Source: Kistimonas sp964291485
GTDB lineage: Bacteria; Pseudomonadota; Gammaproteobacteria; Pseudomonadales; Endozoicomonadaceae
NCBI GenBank assembly: GCA_964291485.2
Contig: OZ220224.1
Span: 1,054,001 to 1,118,000, forward strand
Length of the DNA stretch: 64,000 bases
Reading direction: 5' to 3'
The notes under the pieces were generated by a model that searched no databases, was not told the DNA's origin, and saw nothing but the letters and a program-made list of their open reading frames with translations. Position numbers and translations under genes: made by a program. Below are positions 53,338-62,786 of the stretch, piece by piece (position 1 is the first letter of the stretch; every line of letters begins with the position of its first letter).

Positions 53338-54126
53338 ATGTTTGTAATCGGATTCCTGCTGGCCGGGGCAGTGGCGGGGTTGCTGGCCGGACTGTTTGGC
53401 GTCGGGGGCGGTATTATTATCGTCCCGGCACTGATTTTTGTGCTTCACCTGCAGGGTGTGTCGCCGGAAGTGCTGACGCACATGGCGGTGGGGACCTCTC
53501 TCGCAACGATCATTCCTACCTCATTGAGTTCCATTTACAGCCACAACCAGAAAGGCGGTATTGACTGGAAAACATTCCGTTACCTGGTTCCGGGTATTTG
53601 CCTGGGCGCTGTGTTGGGCGTGGCGACGGCGGTTCGTATCAGCGGGAGTTTGCTGCAAAGCCTCCTTGGGATGTTTGCTCTACTGGTTGCCTGGCGGATA
53701 TATCGAGGTGGTCGTGAGCAGTCGACACGCAGTATGCCCGGTCCTGCACGACTGGGAGCCTATGGCGGAGGCATCGGTTATGTCTCAGCGGTATTTGGTA
53801 TCGGTGGCGGTACGTTAACTGTACCGTTACTGACCCGTTACGGAATGGCGATGAAACGGGCCGTAGGAACGTCTTCGGTATGTGGCCTACCCATCGCAAT
53901 TGTTGGTGCTTTGGTCAATATGTTGCTGGGTTATGCAAATCCCCACTTGCCGGCATACAGTACGGGTTTTGTTTACTGGCCGGCGTTTATTGGCATAGTA
54001 CTGGCGAGTGTACCCTGTGCCCGGTTGGGGGCAATCATTGCCCATCGCTTGCCTGCGGATAAGCTGCGCTACCTGTTTGCCTTGTTGTTATTGGTTATTG
54101 GTCTGAAATTTATTATCGGGAGCTGA
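53338..54126 (+). CDS. TauE/SafE-family permease
   Basis: An inner-membrane protein of 262 residues with about eight helices in two repeats, each carrying the glycine-rich motif LAGLFGVGGGIIIVPAL and VSAVFGIGGGTLTVPLL. Members export sulfite, sulfonates or small organic anions; the substrate is unknown here. I chose the ATG at 53338 because GGAG lies 5 nt upstream. Only 3 nt separate it from lgt. Confidence 0.9.
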   Translation: MFVIGFLLAGAVAGLLAGLFGVGGGIIIVPALIFVLHLQGVSPEVLTHMAVGTSLATIIPTSLSSIYSHNQKGGIDWKTFRYLVPGICLGAVLGVATAVRISGSLLQSLLGMFALLVAWRIYRGGREQSTRSMPGPARLGAYGGGIGYVSAVFGIGGGTLTVPLLTRYGMAMKRAVGTSSVCGLPIAIVGALVNMLLGYANPHLPAYSTGFVYWPAFIGIVLASVPCARLGAIIAHRLPADKLRYLFALLLLVIGLKFIIGS

Positions 54127-54129
54127 CGT

Positions 54130-54978
54130 TTGATTCAATATCCTGCCATTGATCCGGTGGCCATTGCCATCGGGCCTGTACAGGTGCACTGGTATGGCCT
54201 GACTTACCTGGCTGGTTTTGCCATGGCCTGGTGGCTGGGCCGTCGTCGTTGTCGGACATCGGGTGGTCTGTGGTCAGAGGAACAGTTGGGAGACCTGATC
54301 TTTTTTGCGGCGTTGGGCGTAGTGCTCGGTGGTCGGTTCGGTTATGTATTGTTTTACCATTTTGACTATTTTCTTCGTGATCCGCTCTGGCTATTCAAGG
54401 TCTGGGAAGGCGGTATGTCGTTCCATGGCGGATTGCTCGGTGTCTTGCTGGCGATGTATCTCTATGGCAGGAAACTCAATAAATCGTTTTTCCAGATGAC
54501 AGACTTCATTGCGCCGCTGGTTCCCTTTGGGTTGGGTGCTGGTCGCATAGGCAATTTTATCGGTGGAGAGCTCTGGGGGCGGGCATCGGATGTGCCATGG
54601 GCTATGGTCTTTCCCCGTGACCCCAGCCAGCTGGCCCGGCACCCTTCCCAGCTGTATCAGTTTGCTCTGGAAGGCGTTGCGCTTTTCTGTATCCTCTGGT
54701 GGTTTTCCCGTAAACCCCGGCCGAGAATGGCGGTGTCGGGCCTGTTCCTGCTGTGTTACGGTATTTTCAGATTCGTGGTTGAGTTTGCACGACAGCCTGA
54801 CAGCCAGCTCGGCTTTATCGCCTGGGACTGGCTGACCATGGGGCAGTTATTATCGACACCCATGATTGCGGGTGGTGTGTTGCTTATCTGGTTGGGTTAT
54901 CACCGATATCCCCTGGTCGACGGTGCGAACAGCGATGATCGCCAGTGGCTGGCAAGCCACGGCGAAGTCAGTAAATAG
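54130..54978 (+). CDS. lgt: Prolipoprotein diacylglyceryl transferase
   Basis: Inner-membrane enzyme that adds diacylglycerol to the lipobox Cys, the first step of lipoprotein maturation. A protein of 282 residues with seven helices. VHWYGLTYLAGF, MSFHGGLLG (catalytic-site His) and the Lgt signature GRIGNFIGGELWGR are all seen. The start is a TTG giving IQYPAIDPVAIAIGPVQVHWYG, matching family N-termini. It is followed by thyA, as in many gammaproteobacteria. Confidence 0.95.
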   Translation: MIQYPAIDPVAIAIGPVQVHWYGLTYLAGFAMAWWLGRRRCRTSGGLWSEEQLGDLIFFAALGVVLGGRFGYVLFYHFDYFLRDPLWLFKVWEGGMSFHGGLLGVLLAMYLYGRKLNKSFFQMTDFIAPLVPFGLGAGRIGNFIGGELWGRASDVPWAMVFPRDPSQLARHPSQLYQFALEGVALFCILWWFSRKPRPRMAVSGLFLLCYGIFRFVVEFARQPDSQLGFIAWDWLTMGQLLSTPMIAGGVLLIWLGYHRYPLVDGANSDDRQWLASHGEVSK

Positions 54979-54990
54979 TTTGGGGCAAAC

Positions 54991-55824
54991 ATGAAACAAT
55001 ACTTGGACCTGATGCGCCATGTGAAAGAGCAGGGCGTTTACAAGGATGATCGTACCGGCACCGGTACGTGGAGTGTTTTTGGTTACCAGATGCGGTTTGA
55101 TCTCAGCGAGGGATTTCCGCTGGTAACCACTAAAAAGTGTCACCTCCGCTCCATTATTCATGAATTACTGTGGTTTCTCCGGGGAGAAACCAACATCGCT
55201 TACCTCAAGGAAAACGGGGTTTCCATCTGGGATGAATGGGCGACACCCGAGGGCGATCTGGGGCCTGTCTATGGCAAACAGTGGCGTTCCTGGGAAGGTC
55301 CTAATGGCGAGGTGGTTGACCAGATCGCCAATATTATTGAAGAAATCAAGACAAACCCGGATTCCCGTCGTCTGGTAGTCAGTGCCTGGAATCCTGCCGT
55401 ATTGCCTGATGTCAGCATGAAGCCCCACGAGAATGCGGCCAATGGCAAGCAGGCGTTGCCACCGTGCCACTGCCTGTTCCAGTTCTATGTCCTGAATGGC
55501 AAGCTATCCTGCCAGTTGTATCAGCGCAGTGCGGATATCTTTCTGGGTGTACCCTTCAACATTGCTTCCTATGCATTGTTGACCATGATGATTGCACAGG
55601 TTTGTAATCTTGATTTGGGCGACTTTGTGCATACGTTTGGTGATGCACATCTTTATTCCAATCATGCAGAACAGGTAGAAGCCCAGCTGGCCCGTGCCCC
55701 CTACCCATTACCCACCATGAAACTGAATCCTGACGTTAAGAATATCTTCGATTTCCGTTTTGAAGATTTTGAGCTGCAGGATTACCAGGCGCATCCTCAT
55801 ATTAAGGCGCCAGTGGCTGTATAA
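54991..55824 (+). CDS. thyA: Thymidylate synthase
   Basis: Converts dUMP to dTMP with methylenetetrahydrofolate. A protein of 277 residues: DRTGTGTWSVFG, GPVYGKQWRSW, the active-site Cys in LPPCHCLFQFYV, and QLYQRSADIFLGVPFNIASYALL. It is longer than the E. coli enzyme (264) by an insert around ENAANGKQA just before the active site, as in some related species. It is 12 nt after lgt and probably in the same operon. Confidence 0.97.
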   Translation: MKQYLDLMRHVKEQGVYKDDRTGTGTWSVFGYQMRFDLSEGFPLVTTKKCHLRSIIHELLWFLRGETNIAYLKENGVSIWDEWATPEGDLGPVYGKQWRSWEGPNGEVVDQIANIIEEIKTNPDSRRLVVSAWNPAVLPDVSMKPHENAANGKQALPPCHCLFQFYVLNGKLSCQLYQRSADIFLGVPFNIASYALLTMMIAQVCNLDLGDFVHTFGDAHLYSNHAEQVEAQLARAPYPLPTMKLNPDVKNIFDFRFEDFELQDYQAHPHIKAPVAV

Positions 55825-55840
55825 TGGAATAAATGTGAAT

Positions 55841-55864
55841 CAGGCGCTGAGGACTCAGCGCCTG
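55841..55864. terminator. Convergent hairpin between thyA and the Na/Pi gene
   Basis: A 10-bp perfect stem (CAGGCGCTGA / TCAGCGCCTG) with a GGAC loop lies 17 nt past thyA and overlaps the stop of the opposing gene. Confidence 0.65.
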
Positions 55865-57726
55865 CCATTGATTAACGTAAACCCTGAACGGCTTTTCTTC
55901 CTCGGCTCAGGTGAATCAAACTGGTCGAAGGTGGGGGAGGGTTCATCATCGTCAAGGCGCATAATGTCTGCGTTACCGCCCAGCATGACGATGACGGCCC
56001 CATCTATCAGGCTGTTACAGATGGTATGAACATAACCGTTGTCGTTAATAAGCGAGCTGGCAACGAAAGAATCCACTTCGCCACTTTGAATCAATCGATC
56101 CAGTTCTCCACTGGTTAACAGGTCCTGCTGGTGCAAACGCAGTTTTAACTGATCCGTACTGGCAATAACTTCTTCCGGGCCGTTGTCACTGATGATCTGA
56201 ATCTCTTTCACGGTTACAGCGATACGTCGACGCAGTCGGTTATATTGTTCTCTCACCAGCGCATTATCGGAATGAATATGGCGTGCCATGTTGCTGTTCA
56301 GATGTTTCAGGTCTTTGACGGCTTCAATGAAATTCCTACAGGCCAGCTTTGTCGCGAACAGCTCGGATGACTGATGTCGGTCCAGTTCGCCTTCCATGAC
56401 ACTGCTGAATTCAAGAATATCGTTATAGATACCCTTGATATGTCGCTTATAAAGCTTGTTGATACCCCAGTCCGGCCAGGGAGGAACACGATCGCTGGTC
56501 AGCGCCACAAGATCCCGGCTTTTCAGTAATTGCTCACTGTTAAGGTAGATGCCAAAACAAATAAGCGTCACGGTATTGCGATAGAGGCGGGCGCATTCCT
56601 GTTGCAGGGCTTTCAACGCAGCTTCGGGATGATTCTGAGCCGCTTCGGTGAGGTATATAGCACGTTCCGTCTGGCCATCCGGCATGCTCAGTGGAAGTGT
56701 GTTGCCTTCTTCTTTAGTCAGAAACATTCGCTGAAGTTTATTAACAAGCTGAGGCAAAAACGGCATCAGGATAACTGCGCCCAGCACGTTAAACAGCGTG
56801 TGGAACAGCGCCAGTTTCAGTGTGTAATCAGTCGCGGCAATCCCCAGAAGTGCGGCAAGTTCATCATTAAGGATGATAAACAGTGGTAGCAGCGGAAGAA
56901 TGATCACAGTTGCCACCATTTTGAATACAAGATGGGCAAATGCCAGGCGCTTGCCATCACTGCCTGCGCTGATGGAACCTAGGAATGTGGTGGCAGTGGT
57001 GCCGATGTTGGAACCGATGCACATGGCCAGTGCTGCTTCATATCCCAGTTGTCCGCTGGCCAATGCTGCGATAGTCAGCACCAGCAGGGCATGGCTGGAT
57101 TGCATCAGAACAGTGAGCACCATACCGGCCAGTACAAAGGCGAGAATATGTCCTTCATGACTGTAAGCGGCTATCAGCCCGCTGCCATTGCTGAAGGTTT
57201 CAAACCCTTCTTTCACATAGTGGATACCGAGAATCAGGAAACCTAATCCCAGGATGGCGAACCCACAGCCTTTCAGCTGTCGGTTTTTCTGTAGTTGCAG
57301 CAGGGTGCCAAAGACCAGCAGTGGCATCGCGTAGGTGGATATTTTGACTTTCAGGCCCAGTGTGGCGACCAGCCAAGTGCCGAATGTGGAACCCAAATTT
57401 GCGCCAAACAGAATACCCGTGCCCTGGATCAGCGTGATCAGCCCGGTACTTAAAAATGACAGAGTGATGACAGACACCAGGGAACTGGATTGTAGAAATG
57501 CCGTAGAAAATAACCCAAAACTGAAACTGCCCGTTCGTGTACGTGTCGTACGGTTCAGCAGTTGTTCCAGAATACCACCGGTGAAGACCTTGAACCCCTG
57601 CTCCAGACACAGCATGCCAAACAGAAAGACGGCAATACCGGCGGCGATGACCTTGAAGTCGGGGCTGATCCAGAAACCGTAAGCGAGCAGAATGAAGATG
57701 GAGGGCAATAATAATTTTTTTAGCAT
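55855..57726 (-). CDS. Na/Pi cotransporter family protein with PhoU-like tail
   Basis: A membrane protein of 623 residues. The N-terminal half has two inverted repeats with the NptA-type motif: TGSFSFGLFSTAFLQSSSLV and LTVLMQSSHALLVLTIAALA, the QSS triplets being the transport signature; GSNIGTTATTFLG follows. The C-terminal 250 residues are helical and PhoU-like. YjbB-type homologues move phosphate. I chose the ATG at 57726 (AGGG upstream). Convergent with thyA. Confidence 0.9.
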   Translation of the reverse strand: MLKKLLLPSIFILLAYGFWISPDFKVIAAGIAVFLFGMLCLEQGFKVFTGGILEQLLNRTTRTRTGSFSFGLFSTAFLQSSSLVSVITLSFLSTGLITLIQGTGILFGANLGSTFGTWLVATLGLKVKISTYAMPLLVFGTLLQLQKNRQLKGCGFAILGLGFLILGIHYVKEGFETFSNGSGLIAAYSHEGHILAFVLAGMVLTVLMQSSHALLVLTIAALASGQLGYEAALAMCIGSNIGTTATTFLGSISAGSDGKRLAFAHLVFKMVATVIILPLLPLFIILNDELAALLGIAATDYTLKLALFHTLFNVLGAVILMPFLPQLVNKLQRMFLTKEEGNTLPLSMPDGQTERAIYLTEAAQNHPEAALKALQQECARLYRNTVTLICFGIYLNSEQLLKSRDLVALTSDRVPPWPDWGINKLYKRHIKGIYNDILEFSSVMEGELDRHQSSELFATKLACRNFIEAVKDLKHLNSNMARHIHSDNALVREQYNRLRRRIAVTVKEIQIISDNGPEEVIASTDQLKLRLHQQDLLTSGELDRLIQSGEVDSFVASSLINDNGYVHTICNSLIDGAVIVMLGGNADIMRLDDDEPSPTFDQFDSPEPRKKSRSGFTLINGRR

Positions 57727-57865
57727 AATCCCTTGCCTGACAACTTTGTCCAATAACGATTCCTTGTTATTGGCTGTAAAACGATGCTATCTGGTTATGA
57801 AAAGTAGCTGATTTTTTACAGTGTTATCTATTCAGCTTAGCAACAGGATGGGGGATTCGTCATGG

Positions 57866-57899
57866 TTCGCCGGCACATAAAAGGCATGTTGCCGGCGAA
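57866..57899 (-). terminator. Hairpin after the M20 peptidase gene
   Basis: A 10-bp perfect stem (TTCGCCGGCA / TGCCGGCGAA) with a 14-nt loop lies 12 nt past the peptidase stop. Confidence 0.5.
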
Positions 57900-57911
57900 A
57901 CCGGGGGCAGA

Positions 57912-59063
57912 TTAGTCGGCCAGACGCGTCAGAACACGCTGCAGGAGCCGGATGCGGGGTTCAATGGAATCCAGTACCAGGAACTCCTTGTCACTGTGCA
58001 TCGCGCCGCCAATGGGACCCAGACCGTCCAGAGACGGGATGCCCAAGGCTGCCGTAAAGTTGGCGTCACTGCCTCCGCCGACGGCCTGCCAGGTGATGTC
58101 GATATTTTCTTCACGACCACAGGCTTCGACTAGCGCCATCAGGGCTTCAGTCTGCTCGCTGGGCACCATGGCGGGTTTGTGGGCCGTACGTGTCTTTTCG
58201 ATACGAATGCCTTCCATGAACGGATTTTCCGCCAGTTCGTGCAGACGGAAATCAATCTGTTCGTAATCGGCGTTATTCCAGAAACGGATATCGAGGCAGG
58301 CCTTCGCATATTCGGGAACCACATTGCCCGCACTGCCACCGGAAACAACACCGAAGTTCAGGGTGGTGCCGGTTTCAAAGTTGGTCAGTTTGTTGAGTTC
58401 AACAATCCACTGGGCCATTTCGGTGATGGCCGAAATGCCTTTTTCGGGCTCGTTGCCAGCATGGGCTGCACGACCGTGGAATTCGATATCATACACGGCC
58501 AGACCTTTGCGGGCCTTAACCAGTGAGCCATCCGTACGGGCTGCTTCACAGACAAGTACCTGCTTGCTCTTCTTCGCCAGGGATTCAATGAAATCCTGGG
58601 AATAGATGCTACCGATTTCCTCGTCACAGTTCATGGCAACACAGATGGCGAGTTTGTCTGTCACGTCACTGGGCAGGTGCTTCAGTGCATAGAATGCATT
58701 GAGCAGGCCAGACTTCATATCTGCGACGCCGGGACCGTAGGCCTGACCTTCACGAACTGACATCGGACGTTCAGCGACGGTGCCTTTGGGGAAGACGGTA
58801 TCCATGTGGCCGACCAGCAGCACATCATATTCGGTGGCTTCCGGCTTGTTGGTTACACTCAGGCAGGGGCCTGCCTGGTCCGCCACGTGGTGACGGGTGA
58901 CATGCCAGCCAATGGTTTCGTAGTGGGCAGTCATAACGTCGGCAATCGCTGCAACGCCTTCTGGGGTGCAGGTGCCGCAATCCACATTGATCAGGGGTTC
59001 AAGATCAGACAGATAAGCATCCAGACTGAATTCAAAGTGGCTCATACGGGGTAAATCACTCAT
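57912..59063 (-). CDS. M20 family metallopeptidase (carboxypeptidase G2-like)
   Basis: A di-zinc exopeptidase of about 383 residues. The metal site is visible: LLVGHMDTVFPKG (His-Asp), GPGVADMKSGLL (bridging Asp), MNCDEEIGS (Glu pair), CEAARTDGS, and a late His in GGAMHSDKEFL. The dimerisation domain contains GRAAHAGNEPEKG. The group includes glutamate carboxypeptidases that cut C-terminal Glu from folates or peptides. The start at 59063 is tentative; an ATG at 59045 is also possible. The glutamate/dicarboxylate symporter gene next to it, upstream on the same strand, suggests shared use of acidic amino acids; this is inferred. Confidence 0.88.
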   Translation of the reverse strand: MSDLPRMSHFEFSLDAYLSDLEPLINVDCGTCTPEGVAAIADVMTAHYETIGWHVTRHHVADQAGPCLSVTNKPEATEYDVLLVGHMDTVFPKGTVAERPMSVREGQAYGPGVADMKSGLLNAFYALKHLPSDVTDKLAICVAMNCDEEIGSIYSQDFIESLAKKSKQVLVCEAARTDGSLVKARKGLAVYDIEFHGRAAHAGNEPEKGISAITEMAQWIVELNKLTNFETGTTLNFGVVSGGSAGNVVPEYAKACLDIRFWNNADYEQIDFRLHELAENPFMEGIRIEKTRTAHKPAMVPSEQTEALMALVEACGREENIDITWQAVGGGSDANFTAALGIPSLDGLGPIGGAMHSDKEFLVLDSIEPRIRLLQRVLTRLAD

Positions 59064-59209
59064 GGCGAGGGCAGAACGATTCTGCGTTACAGGAAACTGC
59101 AAGAGGCTAAAGAACTGGGGAAAATGAATACTGACTTGAGTCAAGAAAGCGTCTGCGCCACACCGAATCTGTCAGGCAAACTCGATGTAACGCAGTGGTA
59201 CGGTATTTA

Positions 59210-60487
59210 TCAGGACGGTGTCGTTTCGACGAATTTCTTCGTGCCGTTGTAGAGTTCGGTATCCAGTTCACCTTCGCTCTTGGCCACGAGGGTGGTGACC
59301 ATCAGGTCGCCGCTGACGTTGACCATGGTACGGGCCATATCCAGCAAGCGGTCGATACCGGCGATCAATGCAACACCTTCCATGGGCAGACCAACGGTGG
59401 TGAGTACCAGTGTCAGCATGATCAGACCCGCCCCCGGAACACCGGCGGTACCGATAGACGCCAGCGTGGCGGTCGCAATGATGGTGGCATAGTCACCGGG
59501 GGTCAGCGGAACGCCAAACGCCTGGGCCACGAACAGTGCAGTCACACCCTGGTACAGTGCAGTACCGTCCATGTTGATGGTCGCACCCAATGGCAGGATG
59601 AAGCTGGATGTGCCTCGAGAAGCGCCCATTCGCTGGCTGCAGCGCAGACTGACAGGCAGGCTGCCAGCACTGCTGGAGGTTGTGAACGCAATAGCCTGAG
59701 CATCGACAATGCCGCGGAAGAAGCGCATGGGGTTCAGGCGGCCAAGCAATGCAATCACAGCACCATAGAAGCCGTAGACATGCAGCAGGCAGCCAATATA
59801 TACGGCAGCGATGACTTTGATCAGCGGCAGCAGTACATCCATACCGTAAGCGCCGGCGACCCAGGCCATCAAGCCAAAGACACCATAAGGCGCCAGTACC
59901 ATGACCATACCGGTCAGCTTGTACATGGCTTCAGCAAGGCTGGTAAAAATCGCGATGGCAGGCTTGCCGTGATCACCAATCAGGTTCAGTGAGATACCCA
60001 GGGCGAGGGCGAAGACAATAATCTGGAGGATGTTACCAGTCGCCAGTGCCTTAACGGGATTGTTGGGAATTATTGAGACCAGCATGTTAACCAGGCTGGG
60101 CGCTTCCTTAACCGCTTCCTGTTCTTTGGCAATCAGGTTCATGCCTTCGCCGGGAGCCAGGAAGTGGCCGAGTGCAAGACCGATAGAAATCGCAATCGCA
60201 GTGGTCAGCAAATAAAAGACAATAGACTTAAGTCCGAGACGTCCCATCTTGCCGGTATCCTGCATGGAGGTTACGCCGACAATCAGTGAGCAGAAGACCA
60301 GGGGCACAATTAACATCTTGATAGCGTTGACGAAAATCGTACCGATGGGTTTCAGCACGATGGCGTCAGGCCCGATGATTCCCCCTGTTATGATACCTAT
60401 CACCATGCCAGCCAGGATTTGCTGCCACAGTGGTAGTCGATTCCACAGACGCCAGGGGTTCATTCCCGATGCGGAGCTGGTACTCAT
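59210..60487 (-). CDS. Dicarboxylate/amino acid:cation symporter (DAACS, GltP/DctA type)
   Basis: An inner-membrane symporter of 425 residues with eight helices and two hairpins. The hallmarks are AFTTSSSAGSLPVSL (serine-rich hairpin), GATINMDGTALYQGVTALFVAQ and IDRLLDMARTMVNVSGD, which bind substrate and sodium in GltPh. The ATG at 60487 follows GGAG by 7 nt; a longer frame adds an unlikely leader. Substrates would be glutamate, aspartate or C4-dicarboxylates. Confidence 0.93.
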   Translation of the reverse strand: MSTSSASGMNPWRLWNRLPLWQQILAGMVIGIITGGIIGPDAIVLKPIGTIFVNAIKMLIVPLVFCSLIVGVTSMQDTGKMGRLGLKSIVFYLLTTAIAISIGLALGHFLAPGEGMNLIAKEQEAVKEAPSLVNMLVSIIPNNPVKALATGNILQIIVFALALGISLNLIGDHGKPAIAIFTSLAEAMYKLTGMVMVLAPYGVFGLMAWVAGAYGMDVLLPLIKVIAAVYIGCLLHVYGFYGAVIALLGRLNPMRFFRGIVDAQAIAFTTSSSAGSLPVSLRCSQRMGASRGTSSFILPLGATINMDGTALYQGVTALFVAQAFGVPLTPGDYATIIATATLASIGTAGVPGAGLIMLTLVLTTVGLPMEGVALIAGIDRLLDMARTMVNVSGDLMVTTLVAKSEGELDTELYNGTKKFVETTPS

Positions 60488-60651
60488 CGTTCTTCTCCAA
60501 ATGGTTGGTTCTCTGAAGCTCCTAACGGATAACCGGAAGGGACATTTTTCCATAACACCGGGATTTGGAGTTTAGTGAGTGGGGTTTGCTGGTAATATAG
60601 GTATTTTTCCCGTCAAACACCGTTTGGTGCTATCAACAACTGTAAGCCCTG

Positions 60652-61431
60652 ATGCCTGTAAAACTCTTTGCGAAAACCAGCGGCGCTGGTAAACCGGTGA
60701 TCCTTATCCATGGCTTGTTTGGCGCAGGCGACAACCTCGGGGTTGTGGCAAGGACGCTGGCAAAAGACTACAACGTTCATTTACTGGATTTGAGAAACCA
60801 TGGTGCTTCTCCCCATGCGGACACCATGGATTATCCATCTATGGCGGTGGATGTGCTGACCTATATGAACGACAATGGTCTTGAAAAGGCTGCCTTGCTG
60901 GGACATTCGATGGGCGGAAAAGTGGCAATGCAGCTGGCTCTTGATGTACCTGCGCGCGTGACAGGTTTGATCGTGGCAGATATTGCCCCGGTTGAATATC
61001 CGGCCTGGCACGACAATGTCTTTAAAGGAATGTTTGCGGTTGCTGAACACGAGATTCATCAGCGAAAAGAAGCCGATCGAATCCTGGCGAAACATGTGGC
61101 TGAACCAGGGGTTCGTCAGTTTCTTCTGCGTAATCTCGTACGGATGCCGGAAGGGGGTTACGCATGGCGGGTGAATCTCACCAGTATTCACGACAGTTAT
61201 CCTAATATCCGTTCAGCACCGGCGGGGCAGGCGCCGTACGAAGGGCCTGTATTGTTTGTAAAAGGTGAACGTTCGGATTACATCGACAGTACACATCAGG
61301 AGAAAGTTTTATCACTGTTTCCCGCGAGCCAGTTAAAAGTGATTGGAGGTGCAGGTCACTGGTTACATGCTGAAAAGCCAGAACTCTTCAATCGCATAGT
61401 GAGGCGCTTCTTATCAGAACTTGATGTCTAG
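60652..61431 (+). CDS. YbfF-like alpha/beta hydrolase esterase
   Basis: A protein of 259 residues. VILIHGLFGAGDNLG gives the oxyanion segment, LLGHSMGGKVAMQLAL the nucleophile Ser, and GAGHWLHAEKPELFN the catalytic His. The early LFGAGDNLGVVARTL and DLRNHG segments match E. coli YbfF, an acyl-CoA/malonyl-CoA-preferring esterase. No signal peptide, so cytoplasmic. It is divergent from the symporter gene. Confidence 0.88.
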   Translation: MPVKLFAKTSGAGKPVILIHGLFGAGDNLGVVARTLAKDYNVHLLDLRNHGASPHADTMDYPSMAVDVLTYMNDNGLEKAALLGHSMGGKVAMQLALDVPARVTGLIVADIAPVEYPAWHDNVFKGMFAVAEHEIHQRKEADRILAKHVAEPGVRQFLLRNLVRMPEGGYAWRVNLTSIHDSYPNIRSAPAGQAPYEGPVLFVKGERSDYIDSTHQEKVLSLFPASQLKVIGGAGHWLHAEKPELFNRIVRRFLSELDV

Positions 61432-61495
61432 CAGGAATCATTGTGCAGAAGCGGGTATATAAAACTATGCCCGCTTAAGTTTATAGCGATTGGGA

Positions 61496-61738
61496 TCAGT
61501 GTTGATACCAGTCTTCGTCATCCTCATCAAAGAAATCAAGATCATCATCTTCAAGCTGTTCACCGAGCTCTTCTCTTAATTTCTTCTTTTCAAAGTATTT
61601 TTCAATACCCTTGTGGATGCTCTTGACTCGCTTGCGCTTGGATCGTTGTTGCTCGGATTTGCGCTTTTTCAGTTCCTGACCGTCGGTCCAGCCAAGAGCC
61701 TCATTATCTTCCTCTTCCCAGGACCTGGATTGTCCCAT
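61496..61738 (-). CDS. Small highly charged protein, PA3496/DUF3545-like
   Basis: A protein of 80 residues: acidic N-terminus, a basic middle (KKRKSEQQRSKRKRVKSIHK), then IEKYFEKKKLREEL and a strongly acidic tail. The basic block followed by (I/R)E.Y.E.K.L...L resembles small gammaproteobacterial proteins of the PA3496/DUF3545 kind. There is no signal peptide. Function unknown. It is convergent with the esterase gene. Confidence 0.6.
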   Translation of the reverse strand: MGQSRSWEEEDNEALGWTDGQELKKRKSEQQRSKRKRVKSIHKGIEKYFEKKKLREELGEQLEDDDLDFFDEDDEDWYQH

Positions 61739-61885
61739 GACTACGTCCTTTCCTTACAGCTCCTATTTCCACTTTAGGCAATATTCTGGCGGGAAAGTTC
61801 CAAGTCTTAATACGTTTTTCGCATAGCTGGATAGCTGCGTTATCGTGCTGTTCTATGACGGGAAAACGGTAGCCTTCGATTGAGG

Positions 61886-62674
61886 TTAATACCCTGTATC
61901 AGAGCGATTTGGCAGGAATGCCCCAGGTGCCAGGCGGTAAATCTGGCTTGTGAAGGTGCCATCAGGATAGAGAATAAACTCCCGATAGCCTGGCTGTCGG
62001 GTATCAGCAGCAAAGTCAGGACTGCCTGGAAGGAACTGGACACAGGTTGAGGGCGCTCCCAGAACACTTAGCCCCTGTTCCTGGGCTTCAGCAGCTTGGT
62101 GGGTATGGCCATGAATGAGTAGTTTCACTTGGGGTGAAGCCGTCAGTAATTCTAACAGGTGTCGCCCATTTTTAAGGTTGATCGCATCCATCCATTCACT
62201 ACCCACAGGTAAGGGATGATGGTGAGTGGCGATCAGAGTTGGTCGTTCAGAATTGGCTGACAGATACTTAGACACCCTGTTCAGCTCATCGTTGACCAGT
62301 TCGCCGTGAATTGCTCCGGTGAGCTGGCTGTGCAGTAAAAGCACCTGCCAGTCACCCAGCTGAAACGATTGAGGAAAGTTCGAGGCAAATGGCGTTTTGG
62401 CCAGCCGTTCAGGTTCGTCATGGTTGCCGTAAAGCCACGCAAACGGATTGCCAAGCGTTTCCAGTGAAAGCTGGCAGAAGGAATAAGAGGCGATTGAATC
62501 ATCCTGAGAGATATCACCAGTCACCAGCACCAAGTCAGCATCCGAGCTGTGCGTTTTGACCAGTTCAAGAACGGCATTAAAACTGTTGCGGGTATTGATA
62601 CCCAGCAAGGTGCCACCCGCATCACCAAACAGATGGCAGTCGGTTATCTGGACGATTTTTTTGACGCCGTGCAT
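61886..62674 (-). CDS. cpdA: 3',5'-cyclic-AMP phosphodiesterase
   Basis: Calcineurin-like metallophosphoesterase of about 262 residues that hydrolyses cAMP. The metal-binding series is complete: QITDCHLFGD, LVTGDISQDDS, WLYGNHDE, IATHHHPLPVGSEWMD and LIHGHTHQAAE. HPLPVGSEW is typical of CpdA. Start is the ATG at 62674 or the TTG six nt upstream, which is nearer the GGGAG. It is 112 nt downstream of yqiB on the same strand, the usual gammaproteobacterial order. Confidence 0.92.
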   Translation of the reverse strand: MHGVKKIVQITDCHLFGDAGGTLLGINTRNSFNAVLELVKTHSSDADLVLVTGDISQDDSIASYSFCQLSLETLGNPFAWLYGNHDEPERLAKTPFASNFPQSFQLGDWQVLLLHSQLTGAIHGELVNDELNRVSKYLSANSERPTLIATHHHPLPVGSEWMDAINLKNGRHLLELLTASPQVKLLIHGHTHQAAEAQEQGLSVLGAPSTCVQFLPGSPDFAADTRQPGYREFILYPDGTFTSQIYRLAPGAFLPNRSDTGY

Positions 62675-62786
62675 GCTCAACCGTGCACTCTCCCTTAAGG
62701 CGTGAATCGTATCGTTACAGGGAGGAAGATTACCCGAATTAAGCAACGGAATCTGTTAATTTCTTGGCAGTCCTGAAGAAGAATGT

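Noticed and set aside
59195..59992. A 265-codon His/Gln-rich plus-strand open frame opposite the DAACS symporter
   Set aside because: Composition is unlike real proteins here and the other strand encodes an intact symporter.
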